Assembly (NCBI GenBank): GCA_044233745.1
Contig: JBIIJN010000031.1
Span: forward strand, 1 to 27,084
Direction of reading: 5' to 3'
Length of the DNA stretch: 27,084 bases
From: UBA6165 sp044233745
Lineage (GTDB): Bacteria; Bacteroidota; Bacteroidia; Flavobacteriales_D; Crocinitomicaceae
Positions within the stretch are counted from its first letter, which is position 1, and each line of letters opens with the position of its first letter. Of the stretch, positions 6,986-15,287 are shown piece after piece. Position numbers and translations under genes: made by a program. The notes beneath the pieces were generated by a model. That model was given only the letters and a program-made list of their open reading frames with translations, had not been told where the DNA came from and ran no database searches.

Positions 6986-9460
6986 TTACCTCAAAACATT
7001 CACGTGTCCAATCAATTTGCCCGTTTCATTGTCGATGGTTCGATATTCTATACGGTAAATGTAAGGACCATCGGGTACAGGTAGACCTTCATAGGTTCCG
7101 TCCCATGTGAAATCAACTTTATTCGCCGTGAAAATGGCCTCGCCCCATCTGTTGAAAATGGCAATTTGAAGCTCAACAATATTCACGGTATGAACACTGA
7201 AAAAATCATTGGTGCGATTGCCATCTGGCGTATAGGTATTGGGCACGTAGATGTAGTGTTCCGGACGAATGTAAATGGGCTTCATAATAGAATCAACACA
7301 ACCATTTTCGTTTTCTGCGAATAAGGTCACATAGTAAGTTCCAGCTTCACCGAAGGTATGCTGCTCGTGTATTTGATTGGATTGATATCCTGTGCTGAAA
7401 ACCCAGGTGAAAAAATTGGCGCTTTGAGAGGTGTTTTGAAAGGTAATTGGCACATCTTCGAAAAGCAATGTTGAAGTCACCTCAAAATTGGCAAAAACCC
7501 GATACACACTAACTGTAGCAGATGCAGACACACTGAAAGTAGTACATTCGTCGCTTACAATAACGGTGTAGGTAGTTGTTTGCGTAGGTTGCACCCAAAC
7601 ATTGGCTGCGGTTTCTCCACTGTGAGGCCAAAAGAAGAATTTTTCACCCAAACCACCTGTGCCACTTGCTTCAAGCATCACCGAATCGCCAAAACAAATC
7701 AAGGTGTCGATGCGAACAAATGGGTAAAGTGGTGGAGATGTTATGGTATAATACACCGTGTCGGTGGCTTCGTTGCCACACAAATCGATAACAGTAACCG
7801 TGAAAAATGTTGTGGAACTCGTTGAAACATCTAGCGTGGGTCCAGAACCCATTACAAATCCGAGTTGATTTTTCCAAATGAAAGCATAGTCTCCTGCGCC
7901 ACCAAAAGCCTCTGCAACATAAGTGTGTGGTGTAAACGGACAATCGGTAACCAAATCGGTTTGCGCATTTACCAATAATGGCTCATATACAGGTACAACA
8001 ACTTGCCCACTACTAGAAGCCGATTGATCCAAACAGTTGTCGCTCACCGTGACAGTATAGGTTGTAGTAACCGTTGGAGAAACGGTGATGCTTTGACCGG
8101 TTTCTCCATTGTTCCAAAGGAAGTTGTAGCCGTCGCCACCACCAGATGGACTGGCAAAAAGGGTGACTTCTTGTCCAGGACACACGACAACAGCATCAGG
8201 CACGGTTACTTGAACAGGCGCTACATCGTCTATGGCTAAAGTGATTCGAATGTAATCATTTTGACCACAGGGGTCGGGTATGCCAAAATCAATCAAAATG
8301 GTTTCCACCCCTTCCACCAAGGCATCGGCAATGGCATCAATTGTGAAAGTCACTTCTGTTTGACCAGGTGCTAGTGTAACACTTGTTGGAATGTTTGTGT
8401 AGTCTAATCCCATAGTTGCTGTTCCTGAAACCGTAATGGGAATCGTTAGTGCCACATTAGATAAGTCTTGTGGTCGTGTAATTGTCACAGTGGCATTTGT
8501 ACAACCTTCTGCCATGGTGTAGTCGTTATCGTATGCTTGAGACGAAAGTTGGTAGCTGATATCGACATCTACAGGGCTAGAGAAGGAGTTGGCTTCTAAA
8601 AAAATACCAGAATCATAAATACCATCACCTACGTCTGCAATGGCCAACACAATGCGGTAAGTTTGCCCACAAATCACATTGGCTCGAGCAGTTAAAACCG
8701 TTGTAAAACCATCGTATTGCACGTAAAAAGGACTGCCGTTTTGTGGTGCTGTTATACCCGTTCCATTGTTCACAAAAAAGGCACTATTCAAACCAGCATT
8801 CACATTGTTGATGGTCACTGGAACATTCGTTCCGGGAATGCGTGCAATATTTACATTGTTGCCAATACCTGGTCCTGAAATAAAAAAACCGAACACATCA
8901 TTGAATTGAGAACCCACATATTCTGGATATTCTTCTGAGGCAAAAACATAACGGAACTCAACAATTTCTGCAAATGGAACAAAGTCAAAGCTCAGCACTG
9001 TAGCATTGTATGTGGTGTTTCCAACAATGCTTGTCAATAAACCATAACCCGGTTGGTTGTTGTCCACGCCTGCATTTTCGCGGTCGTTCGGTCCATGCGG
9101 TCCAAATCTTTCGGTGCCGTTGCCTGTATTGAATATGGTGCCTGTTGTCATAACAATACCTTCATTCAATCCGATATTGCAATTCGATCCATCAAAATAA
9201 CCAATTGAAGCCGCAGCACCTTGATATTGAATGTTGGAAACAGTTACTCCACCACCCAACAAAACATTTTGAACCAATTGCTGTGGCCCCTGATTTCCGG
9301 CTGTAACCAATTGAGCTATTGTTTTTTGGCTAAAAGCAATCAGTAATATTAAGGTGATATGTAGCTTAAGTGTGTTCAAATTAAAAAAGTATGTATCGTG
9401 AATAACGTTTTTAAACAAGATTCGTTGTTCGTTTCTATGAAAATTAAAGAAAATTAACAC
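6986..9460 (-). CDS. Large surface protein: choice-of-anchor L, Calx-beta-like, Ig/PKD-like domains and CHU_C C-terminus
   Basis: An exported protein of up to 824 residues. In order: a signal peptide ending TIAQ (residue 50); a choice-of-anchor L region (about 70-300, with GLNEGIVMTTGTI and YVFASEEYPEYVGSQFNDVFGFF); a Calx-beta-like stretch (about 315-410); two or three Ig-like repeats with TTTYTVTVSDNC (about 410-650); a PKD-like unit; and a CHU_C gliding-motility-associated domain (735-824, YVPNTYTPDGNRTNDFF and FNRWGEAIF). CHU_C proteins are exported by the type IX system and often act as adhesins. The open frame begins at a GTG (9460), which would give an oddly long n-region before the signal peptide. 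An in-frame TTG at 9379 gives a normal one, so the start is uncertain. No ATG is available. Confidence 0.9.
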   Translation of the reverse strand: MLIFFNFHRNEQRILFKNVIHDTYFFNLNTLKLHITLILLIAFSQKTIAQLVTAGNQGPQQLVQNVLLGGGVTVSNIQYQGAAASIGYFDGSNCNIGLNEGIVMTTGTIFNTGNGTERFGPHGPNDRENAGVDNNQPGYGLLTSIVGNTTYNATVLSFDFVPFAEIVEFRYVFASEEYPEYVGSQFNDVFGFFISGPGIGNNVNIARIPGTNVPVTINNVNAGLNSAFFVNNGTGITAPQNGSPFYVQYDGFTTVLTARANVICGQTYRIVLAIADVGDGIYDSGIFLEANSFSSPVDVDISYQLSSQAYDNDYTMAEGCTNATVTITRPQDLSNVALTIPITVSGTATMGLDYTNIPTSVTLAPGQTEVTFTIDAIADALVEGVETILIDFGIPDPCGQNDYIRITLAIDDVAPVQVTVPDAVVVCPGQEVTLFASPSGGGDGYNFLWNNGETGQSITVSPTVTTTYTVTVSDNCLDQSASSSGQVVVPVYEPLLVNAQTDLVTDCPFTPHTYVAEAFGGAGDYAFIWKNQLGFVMGSGPTLDVSTSSTTFFTVTVIDLCGNEATDTVYYTITSPPLYPFVRIDTLICFGDSVMLEASGTGGLGEKFFFWPHSGETAANVWVQPTQTTTYTVIVSDECTTFSVSASATVSVYRVFANFEVTSTLLFEDVPITFQNTSQSANFFTWVFSTGYQSNQIHEQHTFGEAGTYYVTLFAENENGCVDSIMKPIYIRPEHYIYVPNTYTPDGNRTNDFFSVHTVNIVELQIAIFNRWGEAIFTANKVDFTWDGTYEGLPVPDGPYIYRIEYRTIDNETGKLIGHVNVLR

Positions 9461-9579
9461 CCTAACATGTGTTCATTCTTTCAAATATAGTGCAAAAATC
9501 GCAATTCTACTCCTTCATCGCTTCGCAATCTTTTAATTTGTAGTAATTTCGTGAAAGAATACTTGAAAGAACAGACACC

Positions 9580-10443
9580 ATGCTCGAAAAATCCGAGAAC
9601 AATCGGATTCGGAAATATTTACTATCCCGAATCAAAATTAATGCTTTGTCGCCAGAAACGTACGAGCCGTTTTTCGGTATAGAAATAACGCGTTTGACAA
9701 TCTTTTCGGGGGTTTTCATTTTTTTCGTGCTCGCCTCAATAATCACCTATTTTTTGTTGAGCTTTACACCTTTGAAGTCGTTTTTGCCCGATAGTTTACG
9801 CACTGCCGATAAAGAATTGTTAATCGAACAACAAATCCGCATCGATTCGTTGGCTTATCAAGTGCAGCTGAGTCAGCAATATGCCGACGATTTAAAAACA
9901 ATTTTGATGGGACAGCATTCTCGGCTTGATGAGGTTCCAGATTCAATACCCAAAGTTGAAAAAGCTGAAAAATTGATCGATACCGAAGCGGGTGAGGCGG
10001 AACAAGAATTGATGGAGAAAATCCAAAGCGACCTCAACGATAACAGTGGGCTTTCTCAAAAGGAAAACAATCAATATGGTTTATTTTTCTTTGCCCCTGT
10101 GAAAGGTGTGATGTCTCAAAAAATGAGTGCACAGCACCTAGCGGTTGATATTGTAACCAAGGCGGGAGAACCGGTTAAATCTATTCTAGATGGTCGGGTA
10201 ATATTTTCGGAATACAGTAAAACGAGCGGCTTCACCATGATTGTGTTCCACAATGCTCAATTTATTTCTGTTTACAAGCATTTACAAACCACCAACAAAA
10301 AAGCAGGCGACCGCGTAAAAGTGGGTGAGGTAATTGGGCTTGTAGGCAATACGGGCACGCACACTTCCGGGCCACATCTTCATTTTGAATTGATTTTTGA
10401 AGGACGCTATGTGAATCCAACAGATTTCATCAGTTTTAAGTAA
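9580..10443 (+). CDS. Membrane-anchored M23 (LytM-type) metallopeptidase
   Basis: A 287-residue inner-membrane-anchored protein with a cytoplasmic N-terminus (1-38), one transmembrane helix (about 39-61), a periplasmic coiled-coil-prone linker (about 75-160) and a C-terminal peptidase M23 domain (about 168-287). Zinc ligands are visible: H186 and D190 in HLAVD, and H268 within GPHLHFE (H266 is the catalytic-type histidine). M23 enzymes cut peptidoglycan cross-bridges or stem peptides; the anchored type often works in cell division or shape. All key residues are present, so it is probably active and not an EnvC/NlpD-like activator. It diverges from the CHU_C gene and is followed 39 bases later by the isomerase gene, with which it may share a transcript. 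Confidence 0.9.
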   Translation: MLEKSENNRIRKYLLSRIKINALSPETYEPFFGIEITRLTIFSGVFIFFVLASIITYFLLSFTPLKSFLPDSLRTADKELLIEQQIRIDSLAYQVQLSQQYADDLKTILMGQHSRLDEVPDSIPKVEKAEKLIDTEAGEAEQELMEKIQSDLNDNSGLSQKENNQYGLFFFAPVKGVMSQKMSAQHLAVDIVTKAGEPVKSILDGRVIFSEYSKTSGFTMIVFHNAQFISVYKHLQTTNKKAGDRVKVGEVIGLVGNTGTHTSGPHLHFELIFEGRYVNPTDFISFK

Positions 10444-10482
10444 TCAATCAACAAAATCAACACTTATTCGTTATATTCTAAG

Positions 10483-11028
10483 ATGGAAGAAAAAGTAATA
10501 TTAGTCGATTCTCAGGATAAGCCAATCGGACTGATGGATAAAATGGAAGCCCACGAAAGAGCCTTATTGCATCGTGCATTTTCCGTTTTTGTTTTTAATT
10601 CGAAAGGCGAAATGCTTTTGCAGCGCCGTGCACTTGACAAATACCATTCTGGTGGTTTGTGGACGAATACTTGTTGTAGCCATCCAAGAGATGGGGAGAC
10701 TGTGGAACAAGCGGGTTTGCGCAGAATGCAAGAAGAAATGGGCTTTGTTACAGATTTAAACTACGGTTTTTATTTCATTTATCACGCACCATTGGACCAT
10801 GGCTTGACCGAGCATGAGCTCGACCATGTACTCACAGGTCATTCAGATGAGACGCCCAAAATCAACACAGATGAGGTGTGTGATTGGAAGTACATCAGCA
10901 TAGCAGATTTGCATAGCGATATGGCTCAAAATCCAGAAAATTACACCGCTTGGTTTAGAATTATCATGGAAGATTATGGCGACAAAATTTATCAAGCGGC
11001 AGGCATTAACAATACACATTTAGCATGA
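10483..11028 (+). CDS. idi: Isopentenyl-diphosphate delta-isomerase, type I (Nudix)
   Basis: This 181-residue enzyme interconverts isopentenyl and dimethylallyl diphosphate, the two isoprenoid building blocks, in the cytoplasm. Metal and catalytic residues stand in their expected places: H24 and H30, the WTNTCCSHP motif with catalytic C65 and H67, the Nudix-like GLRRMQEEMGF helix, and E110/E112 in the TEHELDH segment. Length matches bacterial type I enzymes. The stop codon overlaps the start of the pterin enzyme gene (ATGA at 11025-11028), so the two are translationally coupled. Nothing in isoprenoid synthesis obviously requires the neighbour. Confidence 0.95.
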   Translation: MEEKVILVDSQDKPIGLMDKMEAHERALLHRAFSVFVFNSKGEMLLQRRALDKYHSGGLWTNTCCSHPRDGETVEQAGLRRMQEEMGFVTDLNYGFYFIYHAPLDHGLTEHELDHVLTGHSDETPKINTDEVCDWKYISIADLHSDMAQNPENYTAWFRIIMEDYGDKIYQAAGINNTHLA

Positions 11029-11429
11029 GAGTAGGAAGACGCGAAACATTCAACTGTGCCCACCGATTAAACAATCCGGCATGGTCTGATGAAAAAAACA
11101 AGGAGGTTTTCGGTAAATGCAACAACAACAATTACCACGGACACAACTATGTGCTTGAAACATGGGTGGATGGGGCAATAGACCCAGAAACAGGCTATGT
11201 TCTGGATGCCAAAATTCTGAAAGATATTATAAGAAAGCATGTTACCGAGCCATTCGACCATCGAAACTTGAATTTGGATGTGCCTGATTTTAAAAATTTG
11301 AATCCAACTGCGGAGAACATCGCCGTTGTGATTTGGAACAAACTACGCGCTGAAATACCAAATCAATTCAAATTGTCTATTCGCCTCTATGAGACAGAAA
11401 ACAATATTGTGGAATATGATGGTCAGTAG
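11025..11429 (+). CDS. 6-pyruvoyltetrahydropterin synthase / QueD family enzyme
   Basis: This 134-residue member of the PTPS/QueD family works on dihydroneopterin triphosphate. Zinc ligands are H13 (FNCAHRL) and H38 and H40 (YHGHNY); the catalytic cysteine is C32, and D78-H79 and E97 complete the site. The spacing FGKC-x5-HGHNY is that of 6-pyruvoyltetrahydropterin synthases; QueD enzymes of queuosine synthesis usually have C-x3-HGH. It may therefore make the tetrahydrobiopterin precursor, which would suit an organism that oxidises phenylalanine and tyrosine. The 7-deazaguanine route remains possible because no other que genes are present. It overlaps idi by four bases and converges with the DUF547 gene, overlapping it by seven. 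Confidence 0.85.
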   Translation: MRVGRRETFNCAHRLNNPAWSDEKNKEVFGKCNNNNYHGHNYVLETWVDGAIDPETGYVLDAKILKDIIRKHVTEPFDHRNLNLDVPDFKNLNPTAENIAVVIWNKLRAEIPNQFKLSIRLYETENNIVEYDGQ

Positions 11430-12163
11430 ATTGTTGTCCAATCGTAATCTTTGAATTTCAATTTAGGCTTGGCGTTTTCTGGAATGATTTTTAAGGTTTT
11501 GTGCAATTGGATGACACCTTTTTTCCCTCCGAAATCCTTGATAAACCAAAAGAATATTTTGGAAACAGTTAAGGTGTTAGATGAAACTTCGTAATGAGAA
11601 TCTGTAGTTAAGAAGTTGTACTCAGCTAATTTCAACTGTTCTTCAAGTTTATCGGCTTCATAAAATGCTATGGGTGGGCAACTTACCGCCCCACAGTTCA
11701 AGGCAAAATGCAATCTGTAATCTAGTTTTTGTACGCGGAATTGTTTTTCAAAACGGGATATTCTGAAAATGGATTTATTGAAAAACCCGCGACTCAATTT
11801 GTTTTTTGAGCGCCGCAATATGCCGTGTTCTATAGCATCGAAACTCAAAGGACGGTTGGCTATTCTTATCCATTTTTTCTTAAAAAATTGTCCGCGTTTG
11901 TCTTTGTATATGGCAGGGTGCTCTCGAATTTTCAAAATAATGAAAGCGTTGTACAAATTAATCCAAAAAGCTTTTCGAAGATTTTCTGTGTTCAAGTGTT
12001 TCACCAAACTGTCTTGATCAATTTCAGCCAAGCGCTGCAGCTCAGATCCGCAATTTTCATTTGTTTTGAGTTTGAGCAAGAGTTGTTGAGCGTCCTGGGA
12101 TGGGTTTTGACTGTAAACAAATCCAATAGCGAGACCAATAAAAGTTAACAAGATGAGTTTCAA
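11423..12163 (-). CDS. DUF547-domain exported protein
   Basis: A 246-residue protein with an N-terminal hydrophobic signal (MKLILLTFIGLAIGFVYS) and a DUF547 domain. The domain is recognised from AFWINLYNAFIIL (about residues 64-76), an IEHGILR segment and LHFALNCGAVSCPPI, the family's most conserved block. DUF547 proteins are widespread and of unknown biochemical function. The gene converges on the pterin enzyme gene with overlapping stop codons and no visible terminator, so antisense read-through between the two is possible. It diverges from the kelch-like T9SS cargo gene. Confidence 0.85.
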   Translation of the reverse strand: MKLILLTFIGLAIGFVYSQNPSQDAQQLLLKLKTNENCGSELQRLAEIDQDSLVKHLNTENLRKAFWINLYNAFIILKIREHPAIYKDKRGQFFKKKWIRIANRPLSFDAIEHGILRRSKNKLSRGFFNKSIFRISRFEKQFRVQKLDYRLHFALNCGAVSCPPIAFYEADKLEEQLKLAEYNFLTTDSHYEVSSNTLTVSKIFFWFIKDFGGKKGVIQLHKTLKIIPENAKPKLKFKDYDWTTIY

Positions 12164-12264
12164 AGGTTAAATGGTATTTAGAATGGGTAAAGATAGACAC
12201 CAATTGTGACAAATGATACACTAGCGGATAATCAATATCGCTAATTTAGTAGAAAATTTTAACC

Positions 12265-13863
12265 ATGAAAAACACATTCTTGTTCTGTTTGCTATTTGTT
12301 GGATTCTCCAGAATATTTGCGCAAGACAACTTCAATTATGAGGTTTTATTAGAGCCTTTAAATGTTCCTGGTGTTCAGGGATTACATTCTTTTGTTTTTG
12401 CTCAACACGCTGGAAAATGGTTGATTGTCGGTGGACGTAGGGATGGTATTCATGCGCGTCAACCGTTTAATGCCTTTCCTGCCAATCAAAACAACAATCT
12501 GTTTTATGTGATTGATCCCGTAAATGGTCAAGTTTGGTCGAAGTCTAGTGCTGAATTGAGTTTGCCTATTGCCGAACAATTGCAATCGACCAACATGAAT
12601 TTTCATCAGGATGGTGATACCCTCTACATTATTGGTGGTTACGCTTTTTCGGCAACAGCTGATGATCACATCACTTTCGACAAACTCACGACCATTCAGG
12701 TTTCTGCGATGATTGATGCCGTGATGAACAACACGAGTTTAGTAGCACATGTAAAACAAACGAACAATTTGATTTTCGCCAATACAGGAGGTCAATTGGG
12801 AAAAATTGGCGACACGTTTTACTTGGTTGGTGGTCAGCGTTTTGATGGTCGTTATAATCCCATGAACAATCCCACATTTACGCAAACCTATCACACTAAG
12901 ATTCAGCGATTCAAAATAAACAATTCGGGTGCTCAGCCTACGTTTTCTGATTATTCTGAGTGGATTGATGCCATACATTTGCGCAGGAGAGATTACAATT
13001 TGTTGCCGCAAATTTTCCCAGATGGCACATTCGGATACATGATTTCTTCTGGTGTTTTTCAAATGACAACCGATTTACCTTTCTTGTATCCTGTTGAAAT
13101 TAAAGCGGATACTTATCAAGCATTCACAGCCTATAACCAATATTTGAGTCATTATCACGGCGCAAAATTGTCAATGTATGATGCTGAGAGCAATCAATCA
13201 CACAACTTGTTTTTTGGTGGCATGAGTCAGTATTACTACAACAACGGCACTTTGATTCAAGACAACAATGTTCCGTTTGTGCGCACCATTAGTCGTTTTA
13301 CGCGTTTTGCCGATGGCAGCTATCAGGAGTATGTATTGCCAATAGAAATGCCCGGCTTGAAAGGTGCAGGTTCAGAATTTATTCCCAATTACAGCGCGCC
13401 TTATTTGAATGGAGAAATTTTGGATATCAATGCGTTGGTAGGTGATACCATTTTGGTAGGATACATTTATGGTGGAATTTTATCCAATTCTTTGAACCCA
13501 TTTTCTAACAACCAAACCAATGCCACAAGTGCTGATGCCAGTATATACATGGTGAAGTTGGTGCGTACAGAAGAACCGGCTCATGTGCCCGTAGCAAGCT
13601 TGAATCCTTACGCGATGCGGGTTTATCCCAATCCGAGCGAAAAGGACATCACGATTGAGCTAGACATGACAAACGCGAAAAATGCGCGTTATTTGTTGAC
13701 CACTGTTACTGGAGCAGTAGTACAAGAGGGAGAATTGCTGGATTTGAAGTTGCACAACAAAGAGAAAATCCGAATTGACCGAAAAATCCCACCGCAAATG
13801 CTGATGCTCACTGTGATTATTGATGGCAAGTATTTTTTACAAGAGCGGGTATTGAAAAAATAA
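12265..13863 (+). CDS. Exported kelch-like beta-propeller protein with T9SS type A sorting domain
   Basis: This 532-residue protein has a signal peptide (cleavage after IFAQ, residue 20). A body of repeated short strands ends in GG doublets, typical of kelch propellers: WLIVGG (52-57), then LYIIGG, FYLVGG and LFFGG at later blades. The last 82 residues form a T9SS type A C-terminal domain, starting VYPNPS (453-458) and ending ERVLKK. The domain directs passage through the type IX secretion system and attachment to, or release from, the surface. No catalytic motif is evident. A single-gene unit, closed by the hairpin at 13865-13891. Confidence 0.85.
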   Translation: MKNTFLFCLLFVGFSRIFAQDNFNYEVLLEPLNVPGVQGLHSFVFAQHAGKWLIVGGRRDGIHARQPFNAFPANQNNNLFYVIDPVNGQVWSKSSAELSLPIAEQLQSTNMNFHQDGDTLYIIGGYAFSATADDHITFDKLTTIQVSAMIDAVMNNTSLVAHVKQTNNLIFANTGGQLGKIGDTFYLVGGQRFDGRYNPMNNPTFTQTYHTKIQRFKINNSGAQPTFSDYSEWIDAIHLRRRDYNLLPQIFPDGTFGYMISSGVFQMTTDLPFLYPVEIKADTYQAFTAYNQYLSHYHGAKLSMYDAESNQSHNLFFGGMSQYYYNNGTLIQDNNVPFVRTISRFTRFADGSYQEYVLPIEMPGLKGAGSEFIPNYSAPYLNGEILDINALVGDTILVGYIYGGILSNSLNPFSNNQTNATSADASIYMVKLVRTEEPAHVPVASLNPYAMRVYPNPSEKDITIELDMTNAKNARYLLTTVTGAVVQEGELLDLKLHNKEKIRIDRKIPPQMLMLTVIIDGKYFLQERVLKK

Positions 13864-13864
13864 A

Positions 13865-13891
13865 AAAAGCCCACATCATTTGTGGGCTTTT
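13865..13891. terminator. Bidirectional intrinsic terminator between converging genes
   Basis: An 11-bp perfect stem (AAAAGCCCACA with TGTGGGCTTTT) closes a five-base loop. The T-run is longer on the minus strand, so it should stop the Spy-like gene most strongly while also serving the kelch-like gene, whose stop codon it nearly touches. Confidence 0.9.
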
Positions 13892-13913
13892 GGAATATCA
13901 CCTACAGTAACAC

Positions 13914-14579
13914 CTATTTCACTGGGTGTTGACGGGGTTCTTGTTTTTTTCTTTTATCTCCCTTTTTGGGGTGAGATTTTTTCATTTCTTTCCATTTTGC
14001 AAACTGCTCAGGGGTCAATATTTCTTTCATAGATGCTTCGAATTGTGCATGAATCGGTTTTAACTCCTTTTTTGCAGCATCTTTATCTTCCGGATATTTC
14101 GCACGGATTTCTTTAGATTTGGTCATCTTGGTTAAAACAGCCGATTCCACTTTAGCGGTTTGCTCGTCAGTCAACCCTAAAGATTCTCGCATGTGAGCGG
14201 CACGCATCGCAGCCTTTTCTTCGGGTGATTTATCTTTTCGCTCCTTTTTTTTGTTTTCTTGCCACTTGGCGAATTGCTCTTTTGTTAAAATTTCTTTCAT
14301 AGAGGTCCTGAATGCTTGATGCACAGGACGCATCTCTTTTTTAAGCGTCTCTTTGTTATCTGCATATGTGGTTCGTAGTTCCTTTGATTTTGTCATTTTT
14401 ACAAGCCACGCAGCTTCCACTTTTTTGGTTTGTTCATCGGATAGTCCCAATTCACTTTTCATGTGTTCGGCGCGTTTTGCAGCGATTTCTTCAGGGCTCT
14501 TGTGAACGCGCTCTTGTTTTTGGGCATAGGTGCTCATGGCCATCACAGACATTAAAACGCCAATCATTATTCTTTTCAT
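13914..14579 (-). CDS. Spy/CpxP-like periplasmic protein with a tandem internal duplication
   Basis: An exported, very lysine-rich protein of 221 residues from the ATG at 14579, which gives a clean signal peptide (MKRIMIGVLMSVMAMSTYAQ); an ATG three codons upstream (14588) is possible. The mature protein is two copies of one module, each starting SPEE.AA.RA.HM and ending KEILT.EQFAKW. The exact period is 90 residues, with 51 of 80 compared positions identical by my count. The modules carry LGL(S/T)DEQT, the helix pattern of LTxxQ proteins such as Spy and CpxP, which sense or chaperone misfolded periplasmic proteins. The function here is inferred only from that likeness. A palindrome lies just upstream. 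Confidence 0.8.
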   Translation of the reverse strand: MKRIMIGVLMSVMAMSTYAQKQERVHKSPEEIAAKRAEHMKSELGLSDEQTKKVEAAWLVKMTKSKELRTTYADNKETLKKEMRPVHQAFRTSMKEILTKEQFAKWQENKKKERKDKSPEEKAAMRAAHMRESLGLTDEQTAKVESAVLTKMTKSKEIRAKYPEDKDAAKKELKPIHAQFEASMKEILTPEQFAKWKEMKKSHPKKGDKRKKQEPRQHPVK

Positions 14580-14597
14580 ATTGTTCAACTTTTTTAA

Positions 14598-14611
14598 ATG
14601 TTACATAACAT
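14598..14611. promoter_or_regulatory. Perfect 14-bp palindrome upstream of the Spy-like gene
   Basis: ATGTTACATAACAT reads the same on both strands and lies 19 bases before the chosen start codon, a place where a dimeric regulator could block or recruit transcription. No family can be assigned. Confidence 0.35.
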
Positions 14612-14702
14612 GTATTCAACTAGCATGCCGTTTTTCATTAAGGCATAATATTATAAGTCAGAAAGGGCAATTTTGTTACGCTTTGATACATGATTTCAAA
14701 AA

Positions 14703-14731
14703 AAATGCTGCGATATTTTTTCGCAGCATTT
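14703..14731 (-). terminator. Intrinsic terminator of the DUF2147 gene
   Basis: A 10-bp perfect stem (AAATGCTGCG with CGCAGCATTT) has a nine-base loop. On the minus strand it is followed directly by a run of T, 20 bases after the DUF2147 stop codon. Confidence 0.85.
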
Positions 14732-14751
14732 AGAACTTGATAACAGTATCG

Positions 14752-15225
14752 TTATTTCTTCACCATGCGCGTCCATGTATCGGTTCTACCAATGGCAGAA
14801 ACGCCGATGTAGCCGCGTACTTCAATTGTGTTTTCATTGGTCAATTTGATGGTGCAATTGTATGTGCTACCATTTTCTGGGTCATAAATCGTTCCATTCG
14901 ACCAAGTTTTCTTACCAGAATATTCAAAATCCTTGAGGATTGAGTAGCCCAAAAGCGGTGTGCTGTGCATTTTGGAGTCAGGATTGTTTTTATCAACTTT
15001 TGGAGTTCCATCGTCATATTTGGGTTCTTTCAGCCAAACAATTTTTCCAAAATACTTATTTCCTACTTTGGTGATTTTCACACGGGCCTTGCCATGGCTT
15101 GGCTCCCAAACCCCCATTAATTTGTCACCTTCTTCAGTATTTAGTGAATTGGTATTGAAACTTGAGGTAAATGCTAGAGCGAGAACCGAAAACAACATTA
15201 CAAAAGATTTACTTAGATTTTTCAT
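14752..15225 (-). CDS. DUF2147-domain exported protein
   Basis: This 157-residue protein has a signal peptide (hydrophobic MLFSVLALAFTSSF at 9-22) and a DUF2147 domain. The domain is recognised from LMGVWEPSHGKARVKI near residue 36, KYFGKIVWLKEP, a segment with LLGYSILKDFEYSG, and the C-terminal ...TDTWTRM. The family is a small periplasmic beta-rich domain of unknown function, common in Bacteroidota and Proteobacteria. It stands between its own terminator (14703-14731) and a 62-base gap after the lipoprotein gene. No enzymatic residue can be pointed to. Confidence 0.85.
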   Translation of the reverse strand: MKNLSKSFVMLFSVLALAFTSSFNTNSLNTEEGDKLMGVWEPSHGKARVKITKVGNKYFGKIVWLKEPKYDDGTPKVDKNNPDSKMHSTPLLGYSILKDFEYSGKKTWSNGTIYDPENGSTYNCTIKLTNENTIEVRGYIGVSAIGRTDTWTRMVKK

Positions 15226-15287
15226 ATCATTTAGAATTTAATAAACTGATTTTTAAGGGTGATTTACAAAAGCTATGCCAACTATTA

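Noticed and set aside
12221..12241. TAGCG...CGCTA inverted repeat between the DUF547 and kelch-like genes
   Set aside because: Five-base arms around a 12-base AT-rich centre are expected by chance.
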